Origin: Paenibacillus periandrae
GTDB lineage: Bacteria; Bacillota; Bacilli; Paenibacillales; NBRC-103111
DNA length: 64,000 nt
Direction: 5' to 3'
Assembly (NCBI RefSeq): GCF_022458865.1
Contig: NZ_JAJNMU010000017.1
Location: forward strand, 1-64,000
In this document: positions 43,683-51,485 of the stretch, piece by piece
How the letters are laid out: each line of letters begins with the position of its first letter
Numbering within the stretch: position 1 is the first letter of the stretch
Program-made: the position numbers and the translations under genes
The notes under the pieces: model-generated
Seen by the model: only the letters and a program-made list of their open reading frames with translations
What the model was told of the DNA's origin: nothing
Databases searched by the model: none

Positions 43683-43704
43683 CCAGTCAGAAAGGAAGAT
43701 GAAG

Positions 43705-44748
43705 ATGAAAGCTTGGCCTTTGTATGCCATCGGAGACATTCGATTGGAGAACAGAACGAAACCGCATGCGAGTTCAGGGGAGGTTCTTCTGAAGGTGCGT
43801 GCGTGCGGCATTTGCGGTTCCGATATTCCCCGAGTCTACTCGAAGGGAACGTATTCGTTTCCGACGATACCTGGACATGAATTTTCCGGTGAGATCGTAG
43901 AAGTAGGCGAAGGTGGGGATGAGTCGCTAGTTGGCCGCGGTGCCGCGGTGTTTCCATTAATGCCCTGCCGGAGCTGCAGCGCATGCGAAATTGGACAGTT
44001 TGCGTTATGCGAGAATTACAATTATATGGGCTCGCGATGCGATGGAGCTTTTGCCGAATATATCACAGTACCCTTATGGAACCTGCTGTTAATGCCAGAA
44101 GGTGTGTCCTATGAAGAAGCGGCAATGGTGGAGCCGGCAGCTGTGGCCCTGCATGCGCTCCGACAAGCCAGTGTGGACATTGGTGATACGGTGCTCATTT
44201 ATGGAGCGGGCCCGATTGGTATGATGCTCGCCCTGTGGGCTCAGATTTGGGGTGCAGGCCGTATACTGCTCGTCGATATCGATGAAGCGAAGCTGACATT
44301 CGCGCAAGGGCTAGGCATTACGAATACGTGTAACGCTGCCGTAACTGACACAGGTGCCTGGGTACATGAACAAACGAACGGGCGTGGTGCAGACGTGACG
44401 ATCGAGGGCGCAGGCAGCTCGGTTTCCTTTGAGAATGCGATGCATACTACACGTCCCTTTGGCAAAGTTATACTTATGGGTAATCCAGCTGGTGATATGA
44501 AGCTGACGCAGAAGGGCTACTGGAAGATTCTTCGTAATAATCTTACGGTTATCGGTACATGGAATTCGTATTATGCGAATTTGCCAGTTAACGAGTGGCA
44601 GCTGGTGCTAAACTTTATTGCCTCGGGAAAGCTTCGGCTAGATCCTTTAATAACGCATCGTGTACCCATAGAAGGAATTGGTAATGCCTTGCAGATGATA
44701 CGGGATCGCAGCGAGTTTTCCGTTAAAGTGATGTATATTCATCATTAA
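43705..44748 (+). CDS. Zinc-dependent polyol dehydrogenase, GatD (galactitol-1-phosphate dehydrogenase) like
   Basis: A 347-residue medium-chain dehydrogenase. ACGICGSDIPRV (catalytic zinc C), GHEFSGEIVEVG (H-E), four structural cysteines in MPCRSCSACEIGQFALC, and the Rossmann motif LIYGAGPIGMML near residue 165 are all present. CGSDIPRVYSKGTYSFPTIP is characteristic of GatD proteins. ATG 43705 follows AAAGGA by nine bases. It would oxidise a hexitol phosphate or hexitol with NAD. Its place after an importer and phosphodiesterases suggests a second polyol-phosphate route beside mtlD. Confidence 0.87.
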   Translation: MKAWPLYAIGDIRLENRTKPHASSGEVLLKVRACGICGSDIPRVYSKGTYSFPTIPGHEFSGEIVEVGEGGDESLVGRGAAVFPLMPCRSCSACEIGQFALCENYNYMGSRCDGAFAEYITVPLWNLLLMPEGVSYEEAAMVEPAAVALHALRQASVDIGDTVLIYGAGPIGMMLALWAQIWGAGRILLVDIDEAKLTFAQGLGITNTCNAAVTDTGAWVHEQTNGRGADVTIEGAGSSVSFENAMHTTRPFGKVILMGNPAGDMKLTQKGYWKILRNNLTVIGTWNSYYANLPVNEWQLVLNFIASGKLRLDPLITHRVPIEGIGNALQMIRDRSEFSVKVMYIHH

Positions 44749-44793
44749 GGATTTATTAATAAATTCCGGTCAAATAAGAAGGAAGTGCAATTC

Positions 44794-45029
44794 GTGAACA
44801 ACATTTCGCAAATATGGTACATCTCACACGGGGAGCTGCTTCTCCGAATGGTCCTTGCCGCTGTCTTGGGAGGGCTACCATTCAATTCATTTTCAACCTG
44901 AAGGTGCAGGAGCAGACCAAGCTGCTCTTGGCCGTTGATCAAATTAATTCCTATGATTTTATTCTCTATATGGAATCTGGCCGCAGCTTAATGAGTCCGC
45001 TTGGACAAGTAGCAGAACATGCAAATTAG
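44794..45029 (+). pseudogene. MgtC/SapB family membrane protein with internal deletion
   Basis: GTG 44794, after AGAAGGAAG, gives NNISQIWYISHGELLLRMVL followed by AAVLGGLPF, the usual first span of MgtC/SapB proteins. The frame then ends after FNSFST, while another frame continues as FIFNLKVQEQTKLLLAVDQI with the rest of a small C-terminal domain to 45029. At least 100 internal residues are missing. The remnant overlaps the end of the minus-strand AraC gene by four bases. Confidence 0.7.
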
Positions 45030-45853
45030 TTGTCCCCAAACAGTGAAGATGCCGATCGTTTGTGCTTCATATAGGAACTCGGATTGACGCCATACCATTT
45101 GCGAAATTGATTCGTAAAATGATTGTAGTTCTGAAACCCGACGTCGAAGCAAATCTGGGATGCGCTGCGCTCGGTATGCTCGAACAATAGCGCAGCCTGC
45201 TGAACACGCATTCTGTTCAATGTATCAACAATGCTTTGTCCTGTAATTGTTTTGAAGAGGTGGGACAATCGTGAAGCTGACAACCCTACCGCATGGGCCA
45301 AGTCATCTATTCGAATGTGCTCCCTCATCCGCTGAGAGAGCAGTGAGAGCGTTTCTTCGATCCTGGCATCCATAACGTGACTTTTCTTTTGAGCCAGCAG
45401 CATAATAATCTCACGAAGTGCATTGCAGCACAATTCATTCCAGTATTCCCCGCGCTCTCTGGAATCCGAAATCACTCTGGCGAAGGCATGACGGATGCGT
45501 TGTCGGGCTGATTCATTTTCTATGGACTGCATAATCAAATTATCGTTGGGCAGCAGGCTCGTTTCAATAAGACTTGAGGGAAAGTGGGCCCATACAAATT
45601 GCCATGTATATCCGCGTCGTGTACCGTATTGATGAGGGATACCAGGCTTGAGCAAGGTCACATCTCCGAATTGGCAGTTTAACTCATGTCCCGGCACTTT
45701 AAAATAGCCTTCACCCTCCAGCGTGAATGTGATTAACCAATCATTTCTGCCACTCGGCCTGTTGATGAAATAAGTTTCAGTCTCCTGAAAATGTCCGGCG
45801 ATAACCGTATCGTAGGTATAGCCTTTGTATTGGCTCATTGGTCCAGATTCCAT
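45026..45853 (-). CDS. AraC-family transcriptional regulator
   Basis: A 275-residue regulator if started at ATG 45853; ATG 45838 or 45940 are also in frame and none has a strong ribosome site. The N-terminal cupin covers NDWLITFTLEGEGYFKVPG and LLKPGIPHQYGTRRG; the C-terminus has two helix-turn-helix motifs (IDDLAHAVGLSASRLSHLFK and QICFDVGFQNYNHFTNQFRK). It is divergent from the PhyH-type oxygenase gene at 46059 and probably regulates it. Confidence 0.86.
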   Translation of the reverse strand: MESGPMSQYKGYTYDTVIAGHFQETETYFINRPSGRNDWLITFTLEGEGYFKVPGHELNCQFGDVTLLKPGIPHQYGTRRGYTWQFVWAHFPSSLIETSLLPNDNLIMQSIENESARQRIRHAFARVISDSRERGEYWNELCCNALREIIMLLAQKKSHVMDARIEETLSLLSQRMREHIRIDDLAHAVGLSASRLSHLFKTITGQSIVDTLNRMRVQQAALLFEHTERSASQICFDVGFQNYNHFTNQFRKWYGVNPSSYMKHKRSASSLFGDN

Positions 45854-46058
45854 ACAAACCCAGCTTTCGATTGAGATATAGAAACAGTTTGGTTTATGAT
45901 TGAGGATTACTTTCTGATTAACAGCATATAACAAATCCATTCCTTGTGCTACTTATATAGCAGGATTGTATGAATATATAGCATCATTGTTACTGTTCGC
46001 TGGAGTGTAATTCGCTTACGATAAGCTTATACAAATACAGCTTACAGGAGGCAAGGCA

Positions 46059-46868
46059 ATGGACTTACAATTGCACAGATTAACACAGGAGCAGAAGCAT
46101 CATTTTGAAACGGAAGGATATCTCGTCGTAAAAGGATTATTTGGTCCGAACCAGTTGGCAGAGATCGACAGCACCTTTGAAGAGATCAGCTATCAAACGA
46201 TATCCGGTTTTTTTGAACCCGATCTGAATGAGGGTACAACAGATCCGCTGAAACGATATCCACGGGTCATGCACCCTCACCGTTTTAACGAGACAGCCAA
46301 AAGATATATGCTGCATCAGCCCGTGCTGGAGGTTCTGACCGATTTGTACGAGGAGGAGCCGCTCGCCGCTCAGAGCATGTTTTATTATAAGCCGCCGGGA
46401 TCACGTGGGCAGGCTTTGCATCAGGATAATTTTTATTTAAAAGTCGATCCCGGAAACTGCATTGCGGCATGGACCGCCATTGATGCTGCTGATGAGGATA
46501 ATGGCGGCCTGCTGATTGTGCCGAAGACGAACCAGCACGAGATTGTGTGTCCGGAGCTGGCCGACGAGAACGAATCGTTCACAACTCATTATGTGAAGCC
46601 GCCCAAGAATCAGAAAGCCATTCCGGTGCTTATGGACAGAGGCGATGTGCTGTTTTTTAATGGAAATCTGATTCATGGCTCATACCGGAACAAAACGAAG
46701 GATCGCTTCCGCAGAGCTTTTATATGCCATTATGCAAATCAGTCGGCAACCAGCATTAGCAGCCACTACCACCCTTTGTTCCGACAGGACGGTACGACGG
46801 TGGAGCTGGAGGTCAATCCCGATGGGGGACCGTGCGGTATTGAGCACCAAAATGTGTATCCTCATTAG
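46059..46868 (+). CDS. Phytanoyl-CoA dioxygenase (PhyH) family protein
   Basis: A 269-residue Fe(II)/2-oxoglutarate-dependent oxygenase. The facial triad is visible: H-x-D in ALHQDNFYL near residues 127-129 and the distal H in GNLIHGSYRN near 207, with an arginine in DRFRRAFICHY for 2-oxoglutarate. CAGGAGG precedes ATG 46059. Bacterial PhyH enzymes hydroxylate diverse small molecules. Its divergent AraC regulator suggests an inducible catabolic step; the substrate is unknown. Confidence 0.9.
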   Translation: MDLQLHRLTQEQKHHFETEGYLVVKGLFGPNQLAEIDSTFEEISYQTISGFFEPDLNEGTTDPLKRYPRVMHPHRFNETAKRYMLHQPVLEVLTDLYEEEPLAAQSMFYYKPPGSRGQALHQDNFYLKVDPGNCIAAWTAIDAADEDNGGLLIVPKTNQHEIVCPELADENESFTTHYVKPPKNQKAIPVLMDRGDVLFFNGNLIHGSYRNKTKDRFRRAFICHYANQSATSISSHYHPLFRQDGTTVELEVNPDGGPCGIEHQNVYPH

Positions 46869-47003
46869 TGTTGTGCTGACGCCCAAATGGTGACCTTCTC
46901 ATTTGGTATGCCTTCTATATGAAGCGTGATCTATTTTTGTTATATTGAAATGTGCAGAGACAGCGCAATCACGCTCATATGAGAAATAGAAGGAGATGCC
47001 AGC

Positions 47004-47699
47004 ATGAATCTTGAAAATCAACGTGTAGTGATTATAGGTGGAAGCACTGGTATAGGATTAGCTACGGCCCAGGAGGCGGTTCTACAAGGCGCTCGTGTCA
47101 TCATCGCTGGACGTTCCTTGGATAAATTGGAGAAAGCTAAAGCAACCATAAATAGCGAATTACTGGAGATCCGGCAGTTGGATAATCAGAGTGAAGATTC
47201 GATTAAAGCATTTTTCGATGAGGTTGGGAAGTTTGATCATCTGTTTACACCAGGGGCTTCTTACGTGCTCGGGCCCATAACAGCCAGTACGGATGTAGCC
47301 GAAAGCTGCTTCAAAGCCAAGTTTTGGCCGCAATATTTTGCTGCCAAATATGCAGTTCCCCATATTTCACAGAATGGATCTATCGTTCTGATGTCGGGAG
47401 CGGCTAGCCAAAGACCTATTCCTGGTGCAGCTTCTTATGCCGCTTGTAATGGAGCCATCGAGAGTCTGGGCAAAGCATTGGCTGTTGAGCTGGCTCCTGT
47501 TCGGGTCAACGTCGTTTCTCCAGGTACGATCCGAACTGAAAAAGAACGGACAGAAGCATACGAGGCTTACCAAGGCATGTGCCTGCTGAAGCGGGTAGGG
47601 AGTGTTGAAGAAGTTGCACATGCTGTTATTTACTTGATGACGAACCGATATACGACAGGAAGCACGCTATTCCCTGATGGCGGGTACGTATTAAGCTAA
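47004..47699 (+). CDS. SDR-family protein lacking the usual catalytic lysine
   Basis: A 231-residue short-chain dehydrogenase-like protein with the cofactor motif GGSTGIG near residues 12-18, SGAASQRPIPGAASYAACNG in the active-site region and NVVSPGTIRTE after it. The YxxxK motif reads YAACN: tyrosine is there but lysine is replaced by asparagine. A subgroup of SDR proteins with YAAxNGA is known and often reads as dehydrogenase-like. AGAAGGAG precedes ATG 47004. It stands alone, with a terminator behind it. Confidence 0.85.
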   Translation: MNLENQRVVIIGGSTGIGLATAQEAVLQGARVIIAGRSLDKLEKAKATINSELLEIRQLDNQSEDSIKAFFDEVGKFDHLFTPGASYVLGPITASTDVAESCFKAKFWPQYFAAKYAVPHISQNGSIVLMSGAASQRPIPGAASYAACNGAIESLGKALAVELAPVRVNVVSPGTIRTEKERTEAYEAYQGMCLLKRVGSVEEVAHAVIYLMTNRYTTGSTLFPDGGYVLS

Positions 47700-47721
47700 T
47701 CTTATCTTATATAGTTCATAA

Positions 47722-47762
47722 GCATCCGTTTGCTCCTTTTAGGATAAAGCGGGTGTTTTTTT
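47722..47762 (+). terminator. Rho-independent terminator
   Basis: GCATCCGTTT and AAAGCGGGTG form an imperfect stem at 47722-47755, followed by a long T run. It ends the SDR gene transcript. Confidence 0.65.
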
Positions 47763-47800
47763 CTATGTTTTAAAATGGCTAACTGCATATTACCTCGTAT

Positions 47801-47865
47801 TTCATCGGATCTTCATGCGAATTTCACGATACCTTCATGAGGCAGGATTTGGATTCTGGTAATAT
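47801..47865 (+). promoter_or_regulatory. Promoter of trxB with four direct repeats of period 11
   Basis: TTCAT, TTCAT, TTCAC and TTCAT begin at 47801, 47812, 47823 and 47834, exactly 11 bases apart. TAATAT at 47860-47865 is a plausible minus-10 box, and no minus-35 box is seen at the right distance. This is the layout of promoters activated by OmpR/PhoP-type response regulators binding as phased dimers on one DNA face. Confidence 0.6.
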
Positions 47866-47923
47866 AGACATATCGAAGAACAACTCAATCCAAACCTAAT
47901 CGTAAAATAAAGGGGAGCTTACC

Positions 47924-48889
47924 ATGAGTACATCCGTATATAAATCAGTCATTATAGGGACAGGTCCAGCAGGACTAACAGCAGCTATTTATTTGGCCAG
48001 AGCCAATCTGGAGCCATTGATTATTGAAGGTCCGGAGCCGGGCGGTCAGCTAACCACGACAACAGAGGTCGAGAATTTCCCCGGGTTTCCCGAAGGGATC
48101 ATGGGACCTGAGTTGATGGACAATATGCGCAAACAAGCGGAAAGATTCGGTGCTGAATTTCAGACAGGCTGGGTTAACAAAATTGATTTCTCCAACCGCC
48201 CGTTTCGCATTTCCATTGAAGGCCGGGAAGAAGATATTGTAGCAGAGACGATCATCGTATCCACAGGCGCCTCAGCCAAATATTTGGGCATTGAAGGTGA
48301 AAGAGAAAATGTTGGCCGCGGTGTTAGCACCTGCGCAACTTGTGACGGATTCTTTTTCCGCAACAAAAAGATTATCGTAGTCGGTGGCGGTGATTCGGCT
48401 ATGGAAGAAGCCAACTTTTTAACTCGCTTTGCGTCCGAGGTAGTTGTGGTCAATCGCCGCAACGAGCTTCGCGCATCCAAAATTATGCAGGACCGGGCAC
48501 GCCAGAATCCGAAAATCAGCTGGGGCTTGAACAAAACCCCGCTTGAGGTACTTACCAATGATCGCGGCGTTACCGGCTTAAAAGTTAAGAACAATAGCAC
48601 GAATGAGGAAGAGGTTATTGAAACAGATGGCATCTTTATCGCTATCGGTCATACGCCTAACACCAAATTTCTGGATAATCAGCTGCAAACCGATGATCAG
48701 GGCTACCTGCTGGTTAATCCAGGTACAACTGAAACGAATATCCCTGGCGTATTCGCCTGCGGAGACGTGCAGGACCACCGTTATCGCCAAGCAATCAGCG
48801 CGGCAGGAACCGGCTGCATGGCGGCACTGGATTGCGAACGTTTCCTGGAAGCTGCCGAGAGTGCGCATTTGCAAACGGCTGTTCGTTAA
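47924..48889 (+). CDS. trxB: Thioredoxin reductase
   Basis: A 321-residue flavoprotein: FAD motif GTGPAGLTAAIYLARANLEP near residue 12, redox-active disulfide CATCDG near residue 140, NADP motif GGGDSAMEEANFL near 158 and the closing GVFACGDVQDHRYRQA near 280. AGGGGAG precedes ATG 47924. It reduces thioredoxin with NADPH in the cytoplasm. The promoter upstream has a four-copy direct repeat suggesting control by a response regulator. Confidence 0.96.
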   Translation: MSTSVYKSVIIGTGPAGLTAAIYLARANLEPLIIEGPEPGGQLTTTTEVENFPGFPEGIMGPELMDNMRKQAERFGAEFQTGWVNKIDFSNRPFRISIEGREEDIVAETIIVSTGASAKYLGIEGERENVGRGVSTCATCDGFFFRNKKIIVVGGGDSAMEEANFLTRFASEVVVVNRRNELRASKIMQDRARQNPKISWGLNKTPLEVLTNDRGVTGLKVKNNSTNEEEVIETDGIFIAIGHTPNTKFLDNQLQTDDQGYLLVNPGTTETNIPGVFACGDVQDHRYRQAISAAGTGCMAALDCERFLEAAESAHLQTAVR

Positions 48890-48902
48890 TCAATCCTAAG
48901 TG

Positions 48903-48928
48903 GAGGGGCATAAGCCTCTCTTTTTTTG
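48903..48928 (+). terminator. Rho-independent terminator of trxB
   Basis: GAGGGGC at 48903-48909 pairs with GCCTCTC at 48914-48920 (one G-T pair) around ATAA, followed by a run of T. Confidence 0.8.
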
Positions 48929-49059
48929 CTTGGAAATTTTGCTGGGTCCCTCCCACTTTTACATATAAACCATTCGTCTCATATTGTCATCCCTGAATTG
49001 ATAAGGTAGGATAGACATGATCATTCAGCTATTCGATTCCACAAGTAAAGAGGGATGTT

Positions 49060-49863
49060 ATGATGAAAGTTCGTTTCGACCGCTTTCCAGGGGGCACCAT
49101 GAAGGCGGTCACGTTAAGCTACGATGATGGGCGAATCCATGATCGCAGACTGGTGGATATTATGAACCGCCATGGCCTCAAAGGAACGTTCCATTTGAAT
49201 TCAGGCAAGCTCGGTCAGGACTCGTACATTACAGCGGAAGAAACAGCCGCACTGTTTGCAGGGCATGAGGTATCAGCTCATACTGTGAATCATCCGCATC
49301 TGGAGTTGATTCCACCGGAGCGAATCGTGATGGAGCTTGTAGAAGACCGTCAGGCGCTCGAAGAGCTGGTAGGCTATCCGGTTCGGGGTATGTCATACCC
49401 GTTCGGTACCTGGAATGATCAGGTTGTTACTATACTTCCTTCATTAGGCATCGAATATGCGCGCACGGTCCAGAGTCATGGCGAATTTAGGATGTCGGAT
49501 AATTGGCTGCTCTGGTCGCCAACCTGCCACCACAAGTCAATGCTGGAGTATGGAGAGAAGTTTCTTGCGCACCAGCCCAAATATTCAAGGCAGTCTCTAC
49601 TGTATGTGTGGGGCCATAGCTATGAATTCGAGAATGATAATAATTGGGAAAGGATGGAGCAGTTCGGCGAGCTGATCGGGAATCAGCCGGACATCTGGTA
49701 TGCAACGAATGCGGAGATTGTGGCTTACATGACAGCGTCAAGGCAGCTCCGCTTTTCGGTATCGGGCACGATTGTGCATAACCCAACGGCATTATCCGTT
49801 TGGATAGGTGTAGATGGTGAGTCCGTAGAGATTGCAGCCGGAGCGATTGTGAAGCTGGCGTAA
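49060..49863 (+). CDS. Polysaccharide deacetylase-like protein (NodB homology, CE4)
   Basis: A 267-residue protein without signal peptide. The NodB domain has the catalytic D-D in TLSYDDGRIHD and the zinc-binding H-x3-H in HTVNHPHLEL; MSYPFGTWND matches the family's third motif. A C-terminal 60-residue beta domain (FSVSGTIVHNPTALSVWIGV) follows. Cytoplasmic location suggests action on an intracellular acetylated sugar rather than cell wall. It precedes a drug-resistance exporter by 51 bases. Confidence 0.85.
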   Translation: MMKVRFDRFPGGTMKAVTLSYDDGRIHDRRLVDIMNRHGLKGTFHLNSGKLGQDSYITAEETAALFAGHEVSAHTVNHPHLELIPPERIVMELVEDRQALEELVGYPVRGMSYPFGTWNDQVVTILPSLGIEYARTVQSHGEFRMSDNWLLWSPTCHHKSMLEYGEKFLAHQPKYSRQSLLYVWGHSYEFENDNNWERMEQFGELIGNQPDIWYATNAEIVAYMTASRQLRFSVSGTIVHNPTALSVWIGVDGESVEIAAGAIVKLA

Positions 49864-49914
49864 CCATTGGTAATCTGCAATAAATTTAGGGTGGATAACA
49901 AGGAGAATCATACG

Positions 49915-51123
49915 ATGAATATAGAGAAAAAGAAACGAAATCAACTGCGTTTTGCTTTACTACTGGGTACATTTTCAGCTCTGGGGCCTTTTACTATTGA
50001 TATGTATTTACCTTCATTTCCTGAAATCGTAGCACAATTCGGTACGACAGCTTCACTGGTGCAGCTTAGCTTAACGGCATGTCTGTTAGGACTCGGTCTG
50101 GGACAATTGGTGATGGGAACTTTAAGCGATGTACACGGAAGACGCAAGCCGCTGCTGATTTGTATGATCTTGTATTTGGCAGCTTCGTTCACATGTGCCC
50201 TGGCACCGAATATTGAATTTTTTATCGTTGTCCGGTTTCTTCAAGGCTTTGCCGCATCTGCAGGTATCGTTATTTCAAGAGCCATTGTTCGCGACGTTTA
50301 TAACGGTCATGAGTTAACAAAGTTTTTTTCTTTGCTCATGCTCGTAAGTAATTTGGCTCCGCTCGTTGCACCTGTGGCAGGCAGTGGCATCATTTCCTTT
50401 ACAACATGGGTAGGTGTATTCGTTGTATTGGGCTTAATCGGCATTTTCTTGAGCATCATGACAACCTGGAATCTGGAAGAAACCTTACCTGTGGAGCAGC
50501 GTGTTCCCAGTAACTTTATGCAGGTATTAATAAATTTTAAATTGCTGTTACAAGATCCACAGTTCGCTGGCTACGCGCTCGCGCAAGGTATTATGATAGC
50601 CGGAGTATTTGCTTATGTATCAGGGACGCCATTTATTTACCAAAATATTTATGGAGCATCACCGCAGCTGTTTGAAATTTTATTCGGCTCGAATGGCATC
50701 AGTTTAATCATCGGCTCTCAAATCGTAGGCCGGCTAACCCACAGGTTCTCAGAACGCAGCTTCCTGTTGACAGGACTGCTCTTAGCTGGCTGCTCCAGCG
50801 CGGCCGTATTAATTGCAGCCCTTGTTCATGCTCCGTTATGGGCACTGGTTATCCCACTCTTTTTCTTTGTAGCTTCGATCGGGATGACGGCAACAGCATC
50901 ATTTTCATTGGCTATGGAGCATCAAAGCCATGTCGCGGGCAGCGCGGCAGCACTTCTCGGATTGATTCCCTTTATTTTGGGTGCGGTGGTTTCCCCTCTT
51001 GTCGGAATCGCAGGTGAGCATACGGCCGTTCCCTTGGGTGTGATTATCCTCTCTACGAGTGTAATGGCTTTACTTGCTTATCTCGGTCTCGTAAGAAGGC
51101 CAAGGAAAGAGCTGGCTGGATAA
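49915..51123 (+). CDS. Bcr/CflA-family drug resistance MFS transporter
   Basis: A 402-residue transporter with 12 predicted membrane spans. PFTIDMYLPSFPEIVAQFGT at the start and GQLVMGTLSDVHGRRKPLL (motif A) near residue 70 are typical of the DHA1 Bcr/CflA group of proton-driven drug exporters. ATG 49915 is chosen because AAGGAG lies ten bases upstream. Native substrates of these pumps are often amino-acid derivatives or sulfonamide-like compounds; the one here is unknown. Confidence 0.92.
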   Translation: MNIEKKKRNQLRFALLLGTFSALGPFTIDMYLPSFPEIVAQFGTTASLVQLSLTACLLGLGLGQLVMGTLSDVHGRRKPLLICMILYLAASFTCALAPNIEFFIVVRFLQGFAASAGIVISRAIVRDVYNGHELTKFFSLLMLVSNLAPLVAPVAGSGIISFTTWVGVFVVLGLIGIFLSIMTTWNLEETLPVEQRVPSNFMQVLINFKLLLQDPQFAGYALAQGIMIAGVFAYVSGTPFIYQNIYGASPQLFEILFGSNGISLIIGSQIVGRLTHRFSERSFLLTGLLLAGCSSAAVLIAALVHAPLWALVIPLFFFVASIGMTATASFSLAMEHQSHVAGSAAALLGLIPFILGAVVSPLVGIAGEHTAVPLGVIILSTSVMALLAYLGLVRRPRKELAG

Positions 51124-51181
51124 GGAAACTTCAGCTGTTAGTAGTAAGTTAAAGTATCATCGTCGGCCATGGCTGACGTAT

Positions 51182-51225
51182 AAAGCATCGTTAAAGGACA
51201 AATATTTTCCTTTGCGGTGCTTTTT
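51182..51225 (+). terminator. Rho-independent terminator
   Basis: AAAGCATCGTTAAAGGA at 51182-51198 pairs with TCCTTTGCGGTGCTTT with few mismatches, followed by T bases. It ends the exporter transcript. Confidence 0.78.
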
Positions 51226-51262
51226 GCTATGCTGTCAGGTTGGAAGAATGGTTTATTCTGTA

Positions 51263-51316
51263 TTCAGGATTCATTCAGTTAACGGTCAGTTCTTATTCAG
51301 GTGGACGAATTATAAT
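51263..51316 (+). promoter_or_regulatory. Promoter with four direct repeats of period 11, before a small membrane peptide
   Basis: TTCAG, TTCAG, GTCAG and TTCAG begin at 51263, 51274, 51285 and 51296, exactly 11 bases apart, followed by TATAAT at 51311-51316. The distance from the last repeat to the minus-10 box is 11 bases shorter than in the trxB promoter, so the repeats have the same rotational phase. Probably a response-regulator-activated promoter for 51364-52379. Confidence 0.6.
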
Positions 51317-51363
51317 ACATAACGTAACGGAGATAAGCATCCATCCATCAAGGAGGTGTATTC

Positions 51364-51453
51364 ATGTTAAGAGCCTATAGTTCCCAATACTCGCTGCCGC
51401 TGCGTTCTCTCATAATGATCACCTTATTGATCGTCCTATATAACCTCATCTGA
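51364..51453 (+). CDS. 29-residue single-span membrane peptide
   Basis: A short gene with a perfect AAGGAGGTG ribosome site seven bases before ATG 51364. The product has a polar, basic N-terminus (MLRAYSSQYSLPLRS) and a hydrophobic end, LIMITLLIVLYNLI, that would span the membrane. It stops 27 bases before the ribosome site region of the PrsA-like gene and shares its promoter. Small membrane peptides of this kind often tune a membrane enzyme or kinase. Not recognised by name. Confidence 0.65.
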   Translation: MLRAYSSQYSLPLRSLIMITLLIVLYNLI

Positions 51454-51485
51454 GATGAAATTCAACCAGAGAAAGGAAGTTAACT

